This document shows, one piece after another, positions 1-9,305 of a stretch of 64,000 nucleotides of DNA. Numbering within the stretch: the stretch's first letter is position 1; each line of letters opens with the position of its first letter. The position numbers and the translations under genes are program-made. This stretch comes from WHSW01 sp963828755 (GTDB lineage: Bacteria; Actinomycetota; Thermoleophilia; Solirubrobacterales; 70-9), in the NCBI GenBank assembly GCA_963828755.1, contig CAWHFY010000010.1:62001-126000 (forward strand), read 5' to 3'. The notes under the pieces are model-generated. The model was given only the letters and a program-made list of their open reading frames with translations, was not told where the DNA came from and did not search any database.

Positions 1-1225
1 CCTCGCTGACGGTGGTCGCCTTGCCGCGGCGGATCTTGCGCTCGACCCAGTCGATCGCATCCGGATCCAGGGACGGATCCGTGCGCAGGTGGGTGAGCAG
101 GGCGGCGACGGCGCCTTCGTCGCCGGCCGCACGGCAGAGCGCCACCAGCGACGTGCCGACGGTCGTTTCCGTGAGCGGGGCCGAAGCCTCCAGCGCGACC
201 GGGATTCCGAGCGTGCCGAGCACCCGGGCGAGGACCGGCCCGGTCGAGTCCGGGTGGCGGAGGACGATCGCGATCTCGTCGGCCCGGTAGCCGGCGCCCA
301 GCAGCCTGGCGATCTCGATCCCGATCGACTCCGCCTCGCCGCGGGCGCCCGCCGAGTCGAGCAGGACCAGACCCTCGTCCGGGTCGACCGCGCCGGCACC
401 GGGCTCGAACAGGTTCAGGTCGAGGTGCCGGAGGGTGGCGCTGTCCGTGTAGCCGGGGTCGAACGGCAGCGGCGCGGGGCGCTCGGCGCCGAGCTCGTCG
501 ACCAGCCGGGTCAGCAGCCCGGCGCGGGCGGCGAGCGCCCGCGTGTCCGCGTAGGTGACGGCGACCGTGACGGGCGCCGTATGCGCCAGCGAGGCCAGCA
601 GCTCGGTCTGACCGCGGACGAGATCATCGAAGCCATAGACGAACAGCGGCCGCTCGCCCCAGCCGTCGGGATCAGCGCGCAGCGCCGCGAGCACGGCGGC
701 GTTCAGCTGGCCGAGGTCGGAGCGTCCGCTCTCGTCGCGAAGCTCGACGTACGCCGCGTAGATCGCCGCCAGCTCGACCTCGTAGCCGGGGTCGTCGAGT
801 GCGGCGACCGTCGCCTCGAACTCCGCTGCGCCGACCAGCGCCGCCTGCAGCTCGGCGATCAGCCGGTCGGCGGCGGGCGCGAAGCCGGGGCGGGCGGCCG
901 AGCGCGAGAGGCGCCGCGGGGCGGCGCGACGAATCGCTGCGCGGACCAGGGCCTGGCGCTGGGTCGGCGAGAGCGGGGGGCCGAGCTCGACCGCGAGCGC
1001 TCGAGCGAGCTCGCGGGCGAGACCGGCGAAGGTCACGATCGAGCCGCCGACCGCGGCACCCGGGCCGGCGCAGAGGTCGCGCTCGAACGCGGCGACGTCG
1101 TCGGCGGTCGGAACGATGAGCATGGCCTGGCGGGCGAGCGCCGCCCGGAATCCGGCAAGGATCTCACCGGCGCGGCCGGAGTTCGGGGGCCCCTGGATCA
1201 GCTCGAGCGACATCGCTACGAGCAT
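1..1225 (-). CDS. AddB-like helicase/nuclease subunit, N-terminal part (runs off window)
   Basis: The minus strand is open from 1225 to the window edge, giving about 408 residues with no stop. The start is ATG at 1225 (MLVAMSLELIQGPPNSGRAG) or the in-frame ATG at 1213. The glycine-rich loop sits where AddB-type proteins carry a Walker A motif. Later segments (VTFAGLARELARAL, PLFVYGFDDLVRGQTELLASL, YRADEIAIVLRHPDSTGPVLARV) follow the AddB/RexB layout, including the 'allows evaluation of tool and target paths' style of helicase domains 1 and 2. By family it would act in double-strand-break end resection with an AddA-like partner. The C-terminal nuclease domain lies outside the window. The Lys of a true Walker A is absent. 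Confidence 0.65.
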   Translation of the reverse strand, partial: MLVAMSLELIQGPPNSGRAGEILAGFRAALARQAMLIVPTADDVAAFERDLCAGPGAAVGGSIVTFAGLARELARALAVELGPPLSPTQRQALVRAAIRRAAPRRLSRSAARPGFAPAADRLIAELQAALVGAAEFEATVAALDDPGYEVELAAIYAAYVELRDESGRSDLGQLNAAVLAALRADPDGWGERPLFVYGFDDLVRGQTELLASLAHTAPVTVAVTYADTRALAARAGLLTRLVDELGAERPAPLPFDPGYTDSATLRHLDLNLFEPGAGAVDPDEGLVLLDSAGARGEAESIGIEIARLLGAGYRADEIAIVLRHPDSTGPVLARVLGTLGIPVALEASAPLTETTVGTSLVALCRAAGDEGAVAALLTHLRTDPSLDPDAIDWVERKIRRGKATTVSE

Positions 1226-1324
1226 AGGTCGCCGCCCGGGTCTCAAAGCCGACGCGAGAAGCCGCTACGTGGGTTTTTCCGCGGTCCGTTTTGCCGTCCT
1301 GAGGCCGACCTATCGTCCTCACCG

Positions 1325-1780
1325 ATGTCACTCTGCTTCATCGACCCGGCCGACTCGATTCGCGCGATCGCCGACTCGATCGGTCGCGAGGCTCGCCGTC
1401 AGCTGCTCGGCGAGGCGGTGCGCGCCTGGGTCGACGAGATCCCGGACGACGAGCTCGAGGCTCACTACGCGAAGGCGATCTCGGAGCTCGACGAGCACGA
1501 TATCTCGATGCTCGCCGCCTGGCATGCGTCGATGGACGTCGGCACGCCGATCCCGAACCGGGACTACCTGATGGGCGCGTTCCCGTCGCTCGGCCAGCAC
1601 CGCCGCGAGGCGCTGAAGCTCGCCGCCGGTTTCCGCGGCGAGGAGGCCGTTGACCGCGGCGTGACCGAGGAGCGGGCGCTGGAAACGGTGCTCGAGTGGC
1701 TCTCGCCGCCGCGGCTGATGGAGCTTGCCGTGGAAGCGGTCGAGCTCTATATCTGGGACCGCGCCGGCTCCGACAACTGA
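1325..1780 (+). CDS. Conserved hypothetical protein, 151 aa
   Basis: ATG at 1325 with a TATCGT box eight bases upstream and no Shine-Dalgarno, which fits a leaderless transcript. The product is acidic and mostly helical (IRAIADSIGREARRQLL, ELDEHDISMLAAWHASMD) with no signal peptide, membrane segment or catalytic motif that I recognise. It is divergent from the AddB-like gene and followed by a strong hairpin. A much longer plus-strand frame covers it but is only the antisense of the AddB-like gene upstream. Function unknown. Confidence 0.7.
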   Translation: MSLCFIDPADSIRAIADSIGREARRQLLGEAVRAWVDEIPDDELEAHYAKAISELDEHDISMLAAWHASMDVGTPIPNRDYLMGAFPSLGQHRREALKLAAGFRGEEAVDRGVTEERALETVLEWLSPPRLMELAVEAVELYIWDRAGSDN

Positions 1781-1815
1781 CCTGACGGGCCCGGAGCTCG
1801 CCAGGCGGCGTCTTC

Positions 1816-1847
1816 GCCGGCTCGTGTGCCGAGCACACGTCGCCGGC
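1816..1847 (+). terminator. Hairpin downstream of the 151-aa gene
   Basis: GCCGGC-T-CGTGTGC (1816-1829) pairs with GCACACG-TC-GCCGGC (1833-1847) around a CGA loop, about 35 bases after the stop. A second hairpin follows at 1857-1884 (GCCTGACG/CGTCAGGC). There is no T tract, which is usual for actinobacterial terminators. Confidence 0.6.
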
Positions 1848-2053
1848 TGCATCCTTGCCTGACGGGCTCCCGGCCTCGTCAGGCTCCTAGGACGAGAAGA
1901 CGCCACCGTCCGACGGTTTCGCGTCTCAGGCCCCTGGATCGACCACTTCCTCCCGCCGGCGCCACGCCCAAGCCCGCGTTTAGGCCCGCCTAGAATCGGT
2001 TAGGCAACCGGGCTTACGGCGGGAAACGTGGAGCTACCGGGAGGTGATCGCAC

Positions 2054-3313
2054 GTGTTGGCTCGCGGCTCGCGAGCGCTCGAATACGTCAGGTCGCCGGC
2101 GCCGTGGATGGCGCTGGCCTCGGTCATGTTGATCGCTGCGGCGGCGATCATCGCCCGCCAAGCGCTGGCCGCGCTCCGCGACGACCCGGCGCCCGCTCCT
2201 GCCGGTGCGCTCGCGCCCGGCGACGCGGACCTGCCTTGGTTCGGGTTCAACGAGCTGCGCTGGGCAAACGCCTGGCAGGCGGGCCCGGCGCCCGACCCAG
2301 ACGCGCAGATGCGCCGCAGCGTCGAGGCGACGGTCGTCGCCGGCGCCAACACCGACCGCCTCCCGGTCCCGTGGGGCGACGTCGTCGACGCCTCCGGGGG
2401 CTGGGACGAGGCTGCCTGGGATCGTTACCGGGACGTCTACGACGAGATGGTCGCCGAGGGGATCGAGCCCGTCATCGTCCTGTACTCGGCGCCGCGCGGC
2501 GGCACCGACGAGATCAACCCGGACTGGTCGCCGCCGGGTTGCAACGGCGGCCTCGGCGCGCCCCCGGACCCCTCCCACGACGCCGACTGGCAGGCCTACG
2601 TCGTCCGCGCCTCGAACGAGTTCGACGAGGCGCTCGCACTCCAGGTCTGGAACGAGCCGAACTCGCGCGACTACTGGGGCGGCCCAACCTGCGCCCCCGA
2701 CCCCGCCCGCTACGTCCAGCTCGTGGCACTCGCCCGGGAGGCGCTCGCCGCGCCGAGCTCCGAGCACCCGGACCGGGCGCTGGTCTCGGCCGGCCTCAAC
2801 CCGTCGACGGTGGCGGGCTCGGTGCCCTGGCGCGACTATCTCGCCGCCACCCTCGACGCCGGGTTGCTCGACCAGGTGGATGCGGTCGGGATCCACCTGT
2901 ACGCGCACCAGCGCGCCTGCGGGCGCAGCGTGGACCCCGCCGCCGCGGTCGCCGCCGACACCGAGCGCCAGCTCGGCGAGGCGTCGGCGCTGGTCGCCGA
3001 GCCGACCGAGCTCTGGGTGACCGAGCTCGGCTTCTCCTCGTCTGGCGGCCTCACCCTCGACTGTCGGGCGCTCTCCGAGGCCGACCAGGCGCGCGCCATA
3101 ACGGCCGCTTACGACACGGTCGCCGCCTCGCCCCGGGTCGAGCTCGCGATCGTCCACCAGCTCGTCGACGAGGGAACCTCGTTCACCGACCCGTTCCCGA
3201 ACCGCTTCGGGGTGACCCGCGATCAGCCGGCCTTCCTCGAGCCGAAGCCCGCCTACTGGTGTTTGGCGCAGCGGCGCGGGATCGAGGTCCAGCCCCCGGT
3301 CGCCTGCGGCTAG
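2054..3313 (+). CDS. Secreted or anchored glycoside hydrolase, clan GH-A (GH39/PslG-like)
   Basis: GTG start at 2054 behind a strong GGGAGGTGA ribosome site. A hydrophobic N-terminal segment (about residues 17-37) suggests export or membrane anchoring. The remainder reads as a (beta/alpha)8 barrel. WNEPNS holds the likely acid/base Glu (about E201) and WVTELGFSS the likely nucleophile (about E324). Family knowledge places such proteins near GH39/GH5 and PslG-like polysaccharide hydrolases; the substrate cannot be read from sequence. Two relatives lie in tandem at 61,697-63,963. It converges on the neighbouring SDR gene with a 4-base overlap. Confidence 0.8.
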   Translation: MLARGSRALEYVRSPAPWMALASVMLIAAAAIIARQALAALRDDPAPAPAGALAPGDADLPWFGFNELRWANAWQAGPAPDPDAQMRRSVEATVVAGANTDRLPVPWGDVVDASGGWDEAAWDRYRDVYDEMVAEGIEPVIVLYSAPRGGTDEINPDWSPPGCNGGLGAPPDPSHDADWQAYVVRASNEFDEALALQVWNEPNSRDYWGGPTCAPDPARYVQLVALAREALAAPSSEHPDRALVSAGLNPSTVAGSVPWRDYLAATLDAGLLDQVDAVGIHLYAHQRACGRSVDPAAAVAADTERQLGEASALVAEPTELWVTELGFSSSGGLTLDCRALSEADQARAITAAYDTVAASPRVELAIVHQLVDEGTSFTDPFPNRFGVTRDQPAFLEPKPAYWCLAQRRGIEVQPPVACG

Positions 3314-4191
3314 CGCGCGTTTGCGGCGGCCTCGACCTCGGTCTCCGCGGCCGCTTGGCGCTCGCCCTCGCGGACGACGTCGCGGAAGCGGTCGTTGCGC
3401 TCGACCGCGGCGTCGAGCAGCGGGTTGACGACCCCGCGCAGCACCGACCACGCCCGCCACCAGCGGGGCCGGATGATCCGCGGCACGCGGCGCTCGATCC
3501 CGTCGACGATCGCGGCCCCCGCGTCGGCGGGCTGTAGGCGCTTGGTGACGAACTTGGGGAACAGGTCCTCGACCCCCTCGGCGGCGGGGTCATCGAACGC
3601 GTCGCGGACCATCTGCGTGTCGATGAACCCGAAGTAGGCGACGCTGGCGCTGGCGCCGTGGATGCTGAGCTCGGCCCGCAGTGACCGGCCGAGCTGCTCG
3701 ACCCCGGCCTTCGAGACCGCGTAGGGCGTCGCGAGGACGCCGTTGAGGAACGCGTAGACCGACGCCACGACGACGACGTGGCCACGGCGCTGGATCACCT
3801 GCGGTAGCGCTGGGCGCACCGTGCGCCACACCCCGAGCAGGTCGATCTCGATCGTCCGCTCGAAGGCATCATTGTCGACCACGCTCATCGGTCGCGTCGG
3901 CGGCGCGACGCCGGCGTTTGCGACCGCGATGTCGAGCCCGCCGAAGCGTTCGACGACCTCGTCGACGGCGTCCTGCATCGCCCCGGCATCGGTTACGTCG
4001 GCGGCGATCGCGTGGGTGCGATCCCCGATCGCGGCGGCCGCCGACTCGGTGCGGGCGAGGTCGAGGTCGAGCAGCGCGACGGAGGCGCCGCGGGCCTGCA
4101 GGCGGCGAGCGGTCTCGTGGCCGATGCCCTGAGCGGCGCCCGTGACCAGCGCGACGCGGCCGGGGAGCGGGAGGGAGGGGTTGGCAGTCAT
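3310..4191 (-). CDS. Short-chain dehydrogenase/reductase
   Basis: 293 residues. The Rossmann motif TGAAQGIG comes right after the start, NAG lies in the middle, and the catalytic region is S(VYAFLNGVLATP)YAVSK with the Y-x3-K pair. The C-terminal extension (about residues 230-293) is rich in Arg and Trp, unlike minimal 250-residue SDRs. ATG at 4191 is preceded by TAGGAT seven bases upstream, so it is probably leaderless. Upstream in-frame sequence extends further but belongs to the divergent promoter region. Oxidises or reduces an unknown alcohol or ketone with NAD(P). Confidence 0.9.
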   Translation of the reverse strand: MTANPSLPLPGRVALVTGAAQGIGHETARRLQARGASVALLDLDLARTESAAAAIGDRTHAIAADVTDAGAMQDAVDEVVERFGGLDIAVANAGVAPPTRPMSVVDNDAFERTIEIDLLGVWRTVRPALPQVIQRRGHVVVVASVYAFLNGVLATPYAVSKAGVEQLGRSLRAELSIHGASASVAYFGFIDTQMVRDAFDDPAAEGVEDLFPKFVTKRLQPADAGAAIVDGIERRVPRIIRPRWWRAWSVLRGVVNPLLDAAVERNDRFRDVVREGERQAAAETEVEAAANAR

Positions 4192-4242
4192 GGCGGCGAT
4201 CCTAAGCGTTCGGGCTCGGCGCGCGGCTGGCAGACTGCCCAG

Positions 4243-4959
4243 ATGCGCACGCTCGCGATCTCCCATCAGCGCGACGCAGGCCCGGGAGTCTTCACCGAGG
4301 CCGCCGCCGCGGCAGGGCACGAGCTCGACGTCTGGCACATCGCCGAGAGCGCGACGCCGCCCGCCGACCCACTCGCCTACGGCGCCGTCATGACCTTCGG
4401 CGGCTCGATGCACCCCGACCAGGTCGGCGAGTACCCGTGGCTCGGGCCCGAGATCGGCCTGCTCGGCCGCCTGCTGGCGCGGCGGGTGCCGGTGCTCGGG
4501 GTCTGCCTCGGTTCACAGCTGCTCGCTCGCGCCGCCGGCGGCCAGGTCGCGCGAGCCAGCGAGCCCGAGATCGGCTGGCATCCGGTCGAGCTCACCGACG
4601 CGGGCGCCGTCGACCCGGTACTCGGGGCGCTCGCCCCGCGGTTCGAGGCCTTCCAGTGGCACAGCTATGAGTGCCGGCCGCCGGCCGCGGCCGAACTGCT
4701 GGCCACCAGCCCGGTGTGCGGCGAGGCCTACCGACTCGGCGATCGCGTCTGGGGGATCCAGTTTCACGCGGAGGTCAGCGCCGCCGACGCCGCCCATTGG
4801 ATCGACGACTACGAGGCGGACCCCGACGCCGTCCGGATCGGGGTCGACCCGGTCGCCCTCGGCGCGCAGACGAGCGAGCGGATCGATGCCTGGAACGCGC
4901 TCGGCCGTGGGCTCTGCGAGCGCTTCCTCGCTCGCGCGGCGCAGCTGCAGCCCCGCTGA
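4243..4959 (+). CDS. Class I glutamine amidotransferase-like protein
   Basis: 238 residues with the complete GATase1 triad: nucleophile Cys in GVCLGSQLLA, and His in GIQFHAEV followed by the Glu two residues on. FGGSMHPDQ forms the oxyanion-side loop. Stand-alone proteins of this type are usually annotated as GMP-synthase-like amidotransferases; the synthetase domain is absent. The start codon lies 51 bp from the divergent SDR start. The acceptor partner is unknown. Confidence 0.85.
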   Translation: MRTLAISHQRDAGPGVFTEAAAAAGHELDVWHIAESATPPADPLAYGAVMTFGGSMHPDQVGEYPWLGPEIGLLGRLLARRVPVLGVCLGSQLLARAAGGQVARASEPEIGWHPVELTDAGAVDPVLGALAPRFEAFQWHSYECRPPAAAELLATSPVCGEAYRLGDRVWGIQFHAEVSAADAAHWIDDYEADPDAVRIGVDPVALGAQTSERIDAWNALGRGLCERFLARAAQLQPR

Positions 4960-4976
4960 GCCCCGGCGCGGGAGCG

Positions 4977-5732
4977 CTACTCGCCGGTCTCGGGCGTCAG
5001 ATAGGCGCCCGAGAGGCCGCCGTCCACGAGGAAGGTCGAGGCGGTGATGTAGGAGGACTCGTCGGAGGCGAGAAAGAGCGCGGCCTTGGCGATCTCATCG
5101 GACTCTGCGAAGCGGCCCATCGGGAGGTGCACGAGGCGCCGCGCCGCCTTCGCCGGGTCGCTCGCGAACAGCTCCTGGAGCAGCGGGGTGTTCACCGGCC
5201 CAGGGCAGAGCGCGTTGACGCGGACGCCGCGACGGGCGAACTCGACCCCCATCTCCCGCGACATCGCCAAGACCGCGCCCTTCGACGCCGTGTAGGAGAT
5301 CTGCGACACGGCGGCGCCCATCACGGCGACGAAGGAAGCGGTGTTGATGACCGAGCCACCGCCCGCGTCGAGCACGTGGGGGATCCCGTGCTTGCAGCAC
5401 AAGAAGACGGAGCGGACGTTGACCTCCTGGACCCGCTGCCAGGCCTCGAGCGGCTCGTCGATGACCGTGGTGTCGTCGTAGGGGTTGATCCCGGCGTTGT
5501 TGAAGAGCACGTCGATGTGGCCGAGCTCGTCGACGACCCGGTCGTAGAGCGACTGGACCTGCGCCTCGTCCGTGACGTCGGCCTCGATCGTCAGCTCGCC
5601 GACCTCGCTCGGGTTGAGGTCGACCGCGACCACCCGCGCCCCCTCGTCGGTGAACAGGCGGGCCGACTCGGCGCCGATCCCGCTCGCGGTGCCGGTGATC
5701 ACGCAGACCTTGCCCTCGAGCCTTCCCGCCAT
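4977..5732 (-). CDS. SDR-family oxidoreductase
   Basis: 251 residues of classical SDR: TGTASGIG cofactor loop, NNAG, catalytic S...YTASK, and the usual PGPVNTPLL after the active site. The ATG overlaps the stop of the aldehyde dehydrogenase gene (TGATG), so the two are translationally coupled. It is the last gene of the ligase-hydrolase-aldehyde dehydrogenase cluster. Glucose/ribitol or 3-oxoacyl reductase-like; substrate not assignable. Confidence 0.88.
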   Translation of the reverse strand: MAGRLEGKVCVITGTASGIGAESARLFTDEGARVVAVDLNPSEVGELTIEADVTDEAQVQSLYDRVVDELGHIDVLFNNAGINPYDDTTVIDEPLEAWQRVQEVNVRSVFLCCKHGIPHVLDAGGGSVINTASFVAVMGAAVSQISYTASKGAVLAMSREMGVEFARRGVRVNALCPGPVNTPLLQELFASDPAKAARRLVHLPMGRFAESDEIAKAALFLASDESSYITASTFLVDGGLSGAYLTPETGE

Positions 5733-7093
5733 CAGCCGCTCCCGGTCGCGTAGTAGACGTTCTTGACCTCGGTGTAATGGTCGAGCGCGTCGGGGCCGAG
5801 CTCGCGCCCGACGCCGGACTGCTTGAACCCCCCGAATGGGGTCGTCACCCGGACCGAGCTGTTCGAGTTGATCGACAGCACCCCGGTCTCGATCACCCGC
5901 GCCATGCGCAGCGCCCGGGACCCGTCGCCGGTCCACACCGACCCCGAGAGGCCGTAGATCGTGTCGTTCGCGAGGCGAACGGCCTCGGCCTCGCCCTCGA
6001 ATGGGATCACGCAGGCGACCGGGCCGAAGATCTCCTCGGTCGCGGCGCGGTCCGAGTTCGAGACCGGGGCCAGCACCGTCGGCGCGAACCAGAAGCCGGG
6101 GCCGTCGGGCGCGGCGCCGCGGATCGCGACCGGGGCGTCGGCGCTGACGTAGGAGCTCACCGTGTCGCGCTGGTCGGCCGAGATCAGCGGCCCCATCTCG
6201 GTGCGCTCGTCCAGTGGGTCGCCGACCACAATCGAGTTCACGGCGCGCTCGAGCGCCGCCATGAACTCGTCCATCGCCGCGCGCTCGACCAGGATCCGCG
6301 AGCGCGCGCAGCAGTCCTGGCCGGCATTGCCGAACACCGCCGTCGGCGCCGCCCTGGCGGCGGCGTCGAGGTTGGCGTCGGCGAAGATCACGTTCGCCGA
6401 CTTGCCGCCGAGCTCCAGCGTCACCCGCTTGATCGTCTCGGCGGCACCCGCCGCGATCCGGCGGCCGACCTCGGTCGAGCCGGTGAAGGCGATCTTGGCG
6501 ACGTCGGGGTGCTCGACCAGGCGCTGGCCGGCGACCGATCCCGGGCCGGCGACGACGTTGAGGACGCCCTCGGGCAGCCCCGCCTCGAGCGCGATCCGCT
6601 CGAGCTCGAGCGACGTCAGCGGGGTGAGCTCCGCCGGCTTGAGCACGACGGTGTTGCCCGCGGCGAGCGCCGGCGCCACCTTCCACGAGGCGATCACGAG
6701 CGGGAAGTTCCAGGGCGTGATCAGGCCGACGACGCCGAGCGGCTCGCGGAAGGTCATGTCGACTCCGCCCGCCACCGGGATCGTTTTGCCGAGCAGGCGC
6801 TCCGGCGCTCCGGCGTAGTAGCGGAAGCACTCGGCGACCATCCCGATCTCGTCGCGGGCATCGCCGATCGGCTTGCCCGCGTTGCGCGCCTCGAGCACCG
6901 CGAGCTCCTCGAGACGGTCGGAGACCGCCTCCGAGAGGCGCAGCATCAGCAGCGCCCGGTCGCCCGGCGCGACCGCGCGCCAGCCCGGGAAGGCGACCTT
7001 CGCCGCCGCGACGGCCGCGTCGGTCTCCTCGACGCCGGCGCGAGGAACCTCGGCCATCACCTGCGCTGTCGACGGCTCGACGACCTGGATCAC
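5732..7093 (-). CDS. Aldehyde dehydrogenase (gamma-glutamyl-aminobutyraldehyde / betaine aldehyde type)
   Basis: 453 residues from GTG at 7093. Shows the ALDH hallmarks: TPWNFPL, KPAE, FTGSTEVG, LELGGKSANV and the EIFGPV loop. The nucleophile region reads GNAGQDCCARSRI, with Cys at the catalytic position. Context beside a glutamine-synthetase-like ligase and a C26 hydrolase fits the PuuC step of polyamine or related amine catabolism, which is inference. The start GTG overlaps a TGA (GTGA) that is the likely stop of the upstream hydrolase. Confidence 0.88.
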   Translation of the reverse strand: MIQVVEPSTAQVMAEVPRAGVEETDAAVAAAKVAFPGWRAVAPGDRALLMLRLSEAVSDRLEELAVLEARNAGKPIGDARDEIGMVAECFRYYAGAPERLLGKTIPVAGGVDMTFREPLGVVGLITPWNFPLVIASWKVAPALAAGNTVVLKPAELTPLTSLELERIALEAGLPEGVLNVVAGPGSVAGQRLVEHPDVAKIAFTGSTEVGRRIAAGAAETIKRVTLELGGKSANVIFADANLDAAARAAPTAVFGNAGQDCCARSRILVERAAMDEFMAALERAVNSIVVGDPLDERTEMGPLISADQRDTVSSYVSADAPVAIRGAAPDGPGFWFAPTVLAPVSNSDRAATEEIFGPVACVIPFEGEAEAVRLANDTIYGLSGSVWTGDGSRALRMARVIETGVLSINSNSSVRVTTPFGGFKQSGVGRELGPDALDHYTEVKNVYYATGSG

Positions 7094-7832
7094 GCCCGCC
7101 CTCGCCCGGACGACGGGCGCGACGACGAGCGGCCTCGACCAGCGCCGCGAGCACCGGGCTCCGCCGCTCCTCCTCGGTGTGCCAGAGGACCCCGAGCGCC
7201 CACGCGGCGATCCGGCACCTCGATCGCCTCGACCGCCTCGCCCGGCTCCGCCCAGCCGCTGGCGACGAGCCCGTCGCCGAGGCGGTCGACGCCCTGGTGG
7301 TGGTGGGAGCGCACCGATGACGCGCTCGGCGCCGACCGCGCGGGCGGCGAGCGAGCCGGGCTCGAGCCGGACCTCGTGGTCGCTGAACGTGCCCGGGGTG
7401 TGGACGTGAAGCTCGGCGTCGGCGAGGTGCTGGTCGAGCGTGCCGCCGCAGGCGACGTTGAGCAGCTGCATGCCGCGGCAGACGCCGAGCACCGGCAGCT
7501 CGCGCTCGAGCGCCGCGCCGGCGAGCGCGAGCTCGAAGCGGTCGCGCTCCGGCCGCGAGCCCTGGGTCTCGCGGGTGCGGCTCGGCGCCGTAGGTGGCCG
7601 GGTCGATGTCGGCGCCGCCGGCGAGCAGCGAGCGCCGTCGAGCAGGTCGAGGAGCTGGTCCGGCGACTCGGCGCTCGCCGTCGTTCGGCGGGCAGGATCA
7701 GCGGCAGCCCGCCGGCCTCGGAGATCGCCGACCGAGTAGGTGCGCTGGGAAGACGTTGACCTCGACGTCCTCCCACACCGTCCACGCCGCGCGCTCGACC
7801 GTCGCGCAGATCCCGATCACCGGGCGGCGCAT
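7090..7832 (-). pseudogene. Peptidase C26 gamma-glutamyl hydrolase (PuuD-like), frameshifted
   Basis: Starts at ATG 7832, seven bases after the ligase stop. Fragments in different frames assemble into one C26 protein of about 247 residues: RRPVIGICATVERAAWTVWE, then AISEAGGLPLILP, then the nucleophile segment MLGVCRGMQLLNVACGGTLDQ (7492 on), HHHQGVDRLGDGLVASGWAE, and WALGVLWHTEEE near the end. At least three frame changes occur. Family role: hydrolysis of the gamma-glutamyl amide made by a PuuA-type ligase. All expected motifs survive, so sequence error is more likely than decay. Confidence 0.75.
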
Positions 7833-7838
7833 GTCCGC

Positions 7839-9188
7839 TCAGCCGCGCTCGAACATGCGGCGGCGCTCGTAGTCGGTGACCACCTCGTCGAACAGCCGCT
7901 GCTCGGTGCGACCGTAGTTGAGATAGTGCGTCGACCACCTCCGCCGAAAGCGCTTCTGGGCGAACTCGCTGCTGTTCCCAGAGATCGACCGCCTCGCGCA
8001 GGCTCGACGGGAAGCCCTCGGCCTCGCCCTCTTCGTAGGCGTTGCCCTTCAGCTCGGGCCCGGGATCGATCTGGTTCTCGATCCCGTCGAGGCCCGACGG
8101 CGAGCATCGCCGCGAACGCGAGGTACGGGTTGACGTCGGCGCCCGGTATCCGGCACTCGACCCGTCGCGACTGCCCGTGGCCGACGACCCGGAAGCCGCA
8201 GGTGCGGTTGTCGCGGCCCCAGGAGACCGAGGTCGGGGCCCAGCTCTCGGCCGCGTAGCGCTTGTAGGAGTTGATCGACGGGGCGATGAACAGCGCCATC
8301 TCGCGCGCGTGCGCGCGCATCGCCGCCGAGGAAGTGGCGGAAGGTGTCGGTTTCCTCCTCGCCGTCGACGAAGACGCTCTTGCCGTCCTCGCCGAGCAGG
8401 CTGGTGTGGATGTGGCACGAGCTGCCGATGTCCTTCTCCGATGGCTTCGCCATGAAGGTGGCCGAGATCCCGTTGAGGAAGGCGATCTCCTTGACCCCGT
8501 TCTTGTAGATCGTGTGGCGGTCGGCCGAGGTGACCGCGTCCGCGTAGCGGGTGTTGACCTCGTGCTGTCCGTACCAGGCCTCGCCCTTGGAGAACTCGAT
8601 CGGGATCCCGGCGGCGTGCATGCCGCGGCGGATCGCGCCGAGGTACTGCTCGTCCATCGTCGTCGCGAGGATGTGGTAGTCGAGGATGTAGGGGATCGTC
8701 GGCGTCAGGCCCGTGTAGTCCTTCTCGTGCGCCTCGGCGTAGCTCTCCTTGTAGAGGTAGAACTCGAGCTCGGAGGCCATCTGCGGCAGATAGCCCATCT
8801 CCCGGGCACGCTCGTAGACCGCGATCAGCACCTGGCGCGGCGAGGCGACGACCGGCGAGCCGTCGTGGTTGACGACGTCGCAGAGCACCATCGCGGTGCG
8901 GTCCAGCCAGGGCACCGAGCGCAGCGTGGCCATGTCGGGCACGATCCCGAAGTCGCCGTAGCCGCCCTCCCAATTCGCCATCTCATACCCGGGAACCGGG
9001 TCCATCTCCATGTCGAGCGCGAGCAGGTAGTTGCAGCCCTCGACCCCGTGGTCGACGACCTCGTCGACGAAGTACTCGACCTGGATCCGCTTGCCGAACA
9101 GCCGGCCCTGCATGTCCGTGAACGCCGTCACGACCGTGTCGATCGTCCCGTCGGAGGCCTGCTTTCGCAAGTCGTCGAGCGACAGCAT
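7839..9188 (-). pseudogene. Glutamine-synthetase-like gamma-glutamyl ligase (PuuA/GlnA3-type), frameshifted
   Basis: ATG 9188 to TGA 7839 is exactly 450 codons, the usual length. The first 300 residues are intact (MLSLDDLRKQ, FELEFYLYK-type ASELEFYLYKESYAE, SSCHIHTSLLGEDGKS). Near 8310 the frame changes to APSINSYKRYAAESWAP and RVECRIPGADVNPYLAFAAM, and near 8100 it changes again (GLDGIENQIDPGPELKGNAY), with a last shift near 7960. The motif set matches the GS subgroup that glutamylates amines (PuuA, GlnA3, GlnA4) rather than housekeeping GlnA. Indels sum to zero, so the intact gene is easily reconstructed. Confidence 0.8.
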
Positions 9189-9305
9189 CCCGGCGCTCCC
9201 GCCCGGCCCGCCTGGCCGCTCGCTTCCGTCGGGGAGTCTTTGGCAGTCACCGCGGATCCTCTCCTCCTGCGTCGGGGTTGGCTATAAGGTGCGCACATCG
9301 CACCA

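Noticed and set aside
89..1780. A 563-residue plus-strand frame starting at 89
   Set aside because: Antisense of the AddB-like gene over most of its length, with low-complexity Arg/Gly/Glu composition; only its last 151 codons (from 1325) look real.
2000..3537. Long overlapping frames on both strands over the glycosidase gene
   Set aside because: Arg/Ala/Pro-rich shadow translations typical of very high GC; the 2054 frame alone has family motifs and a ribosome site.
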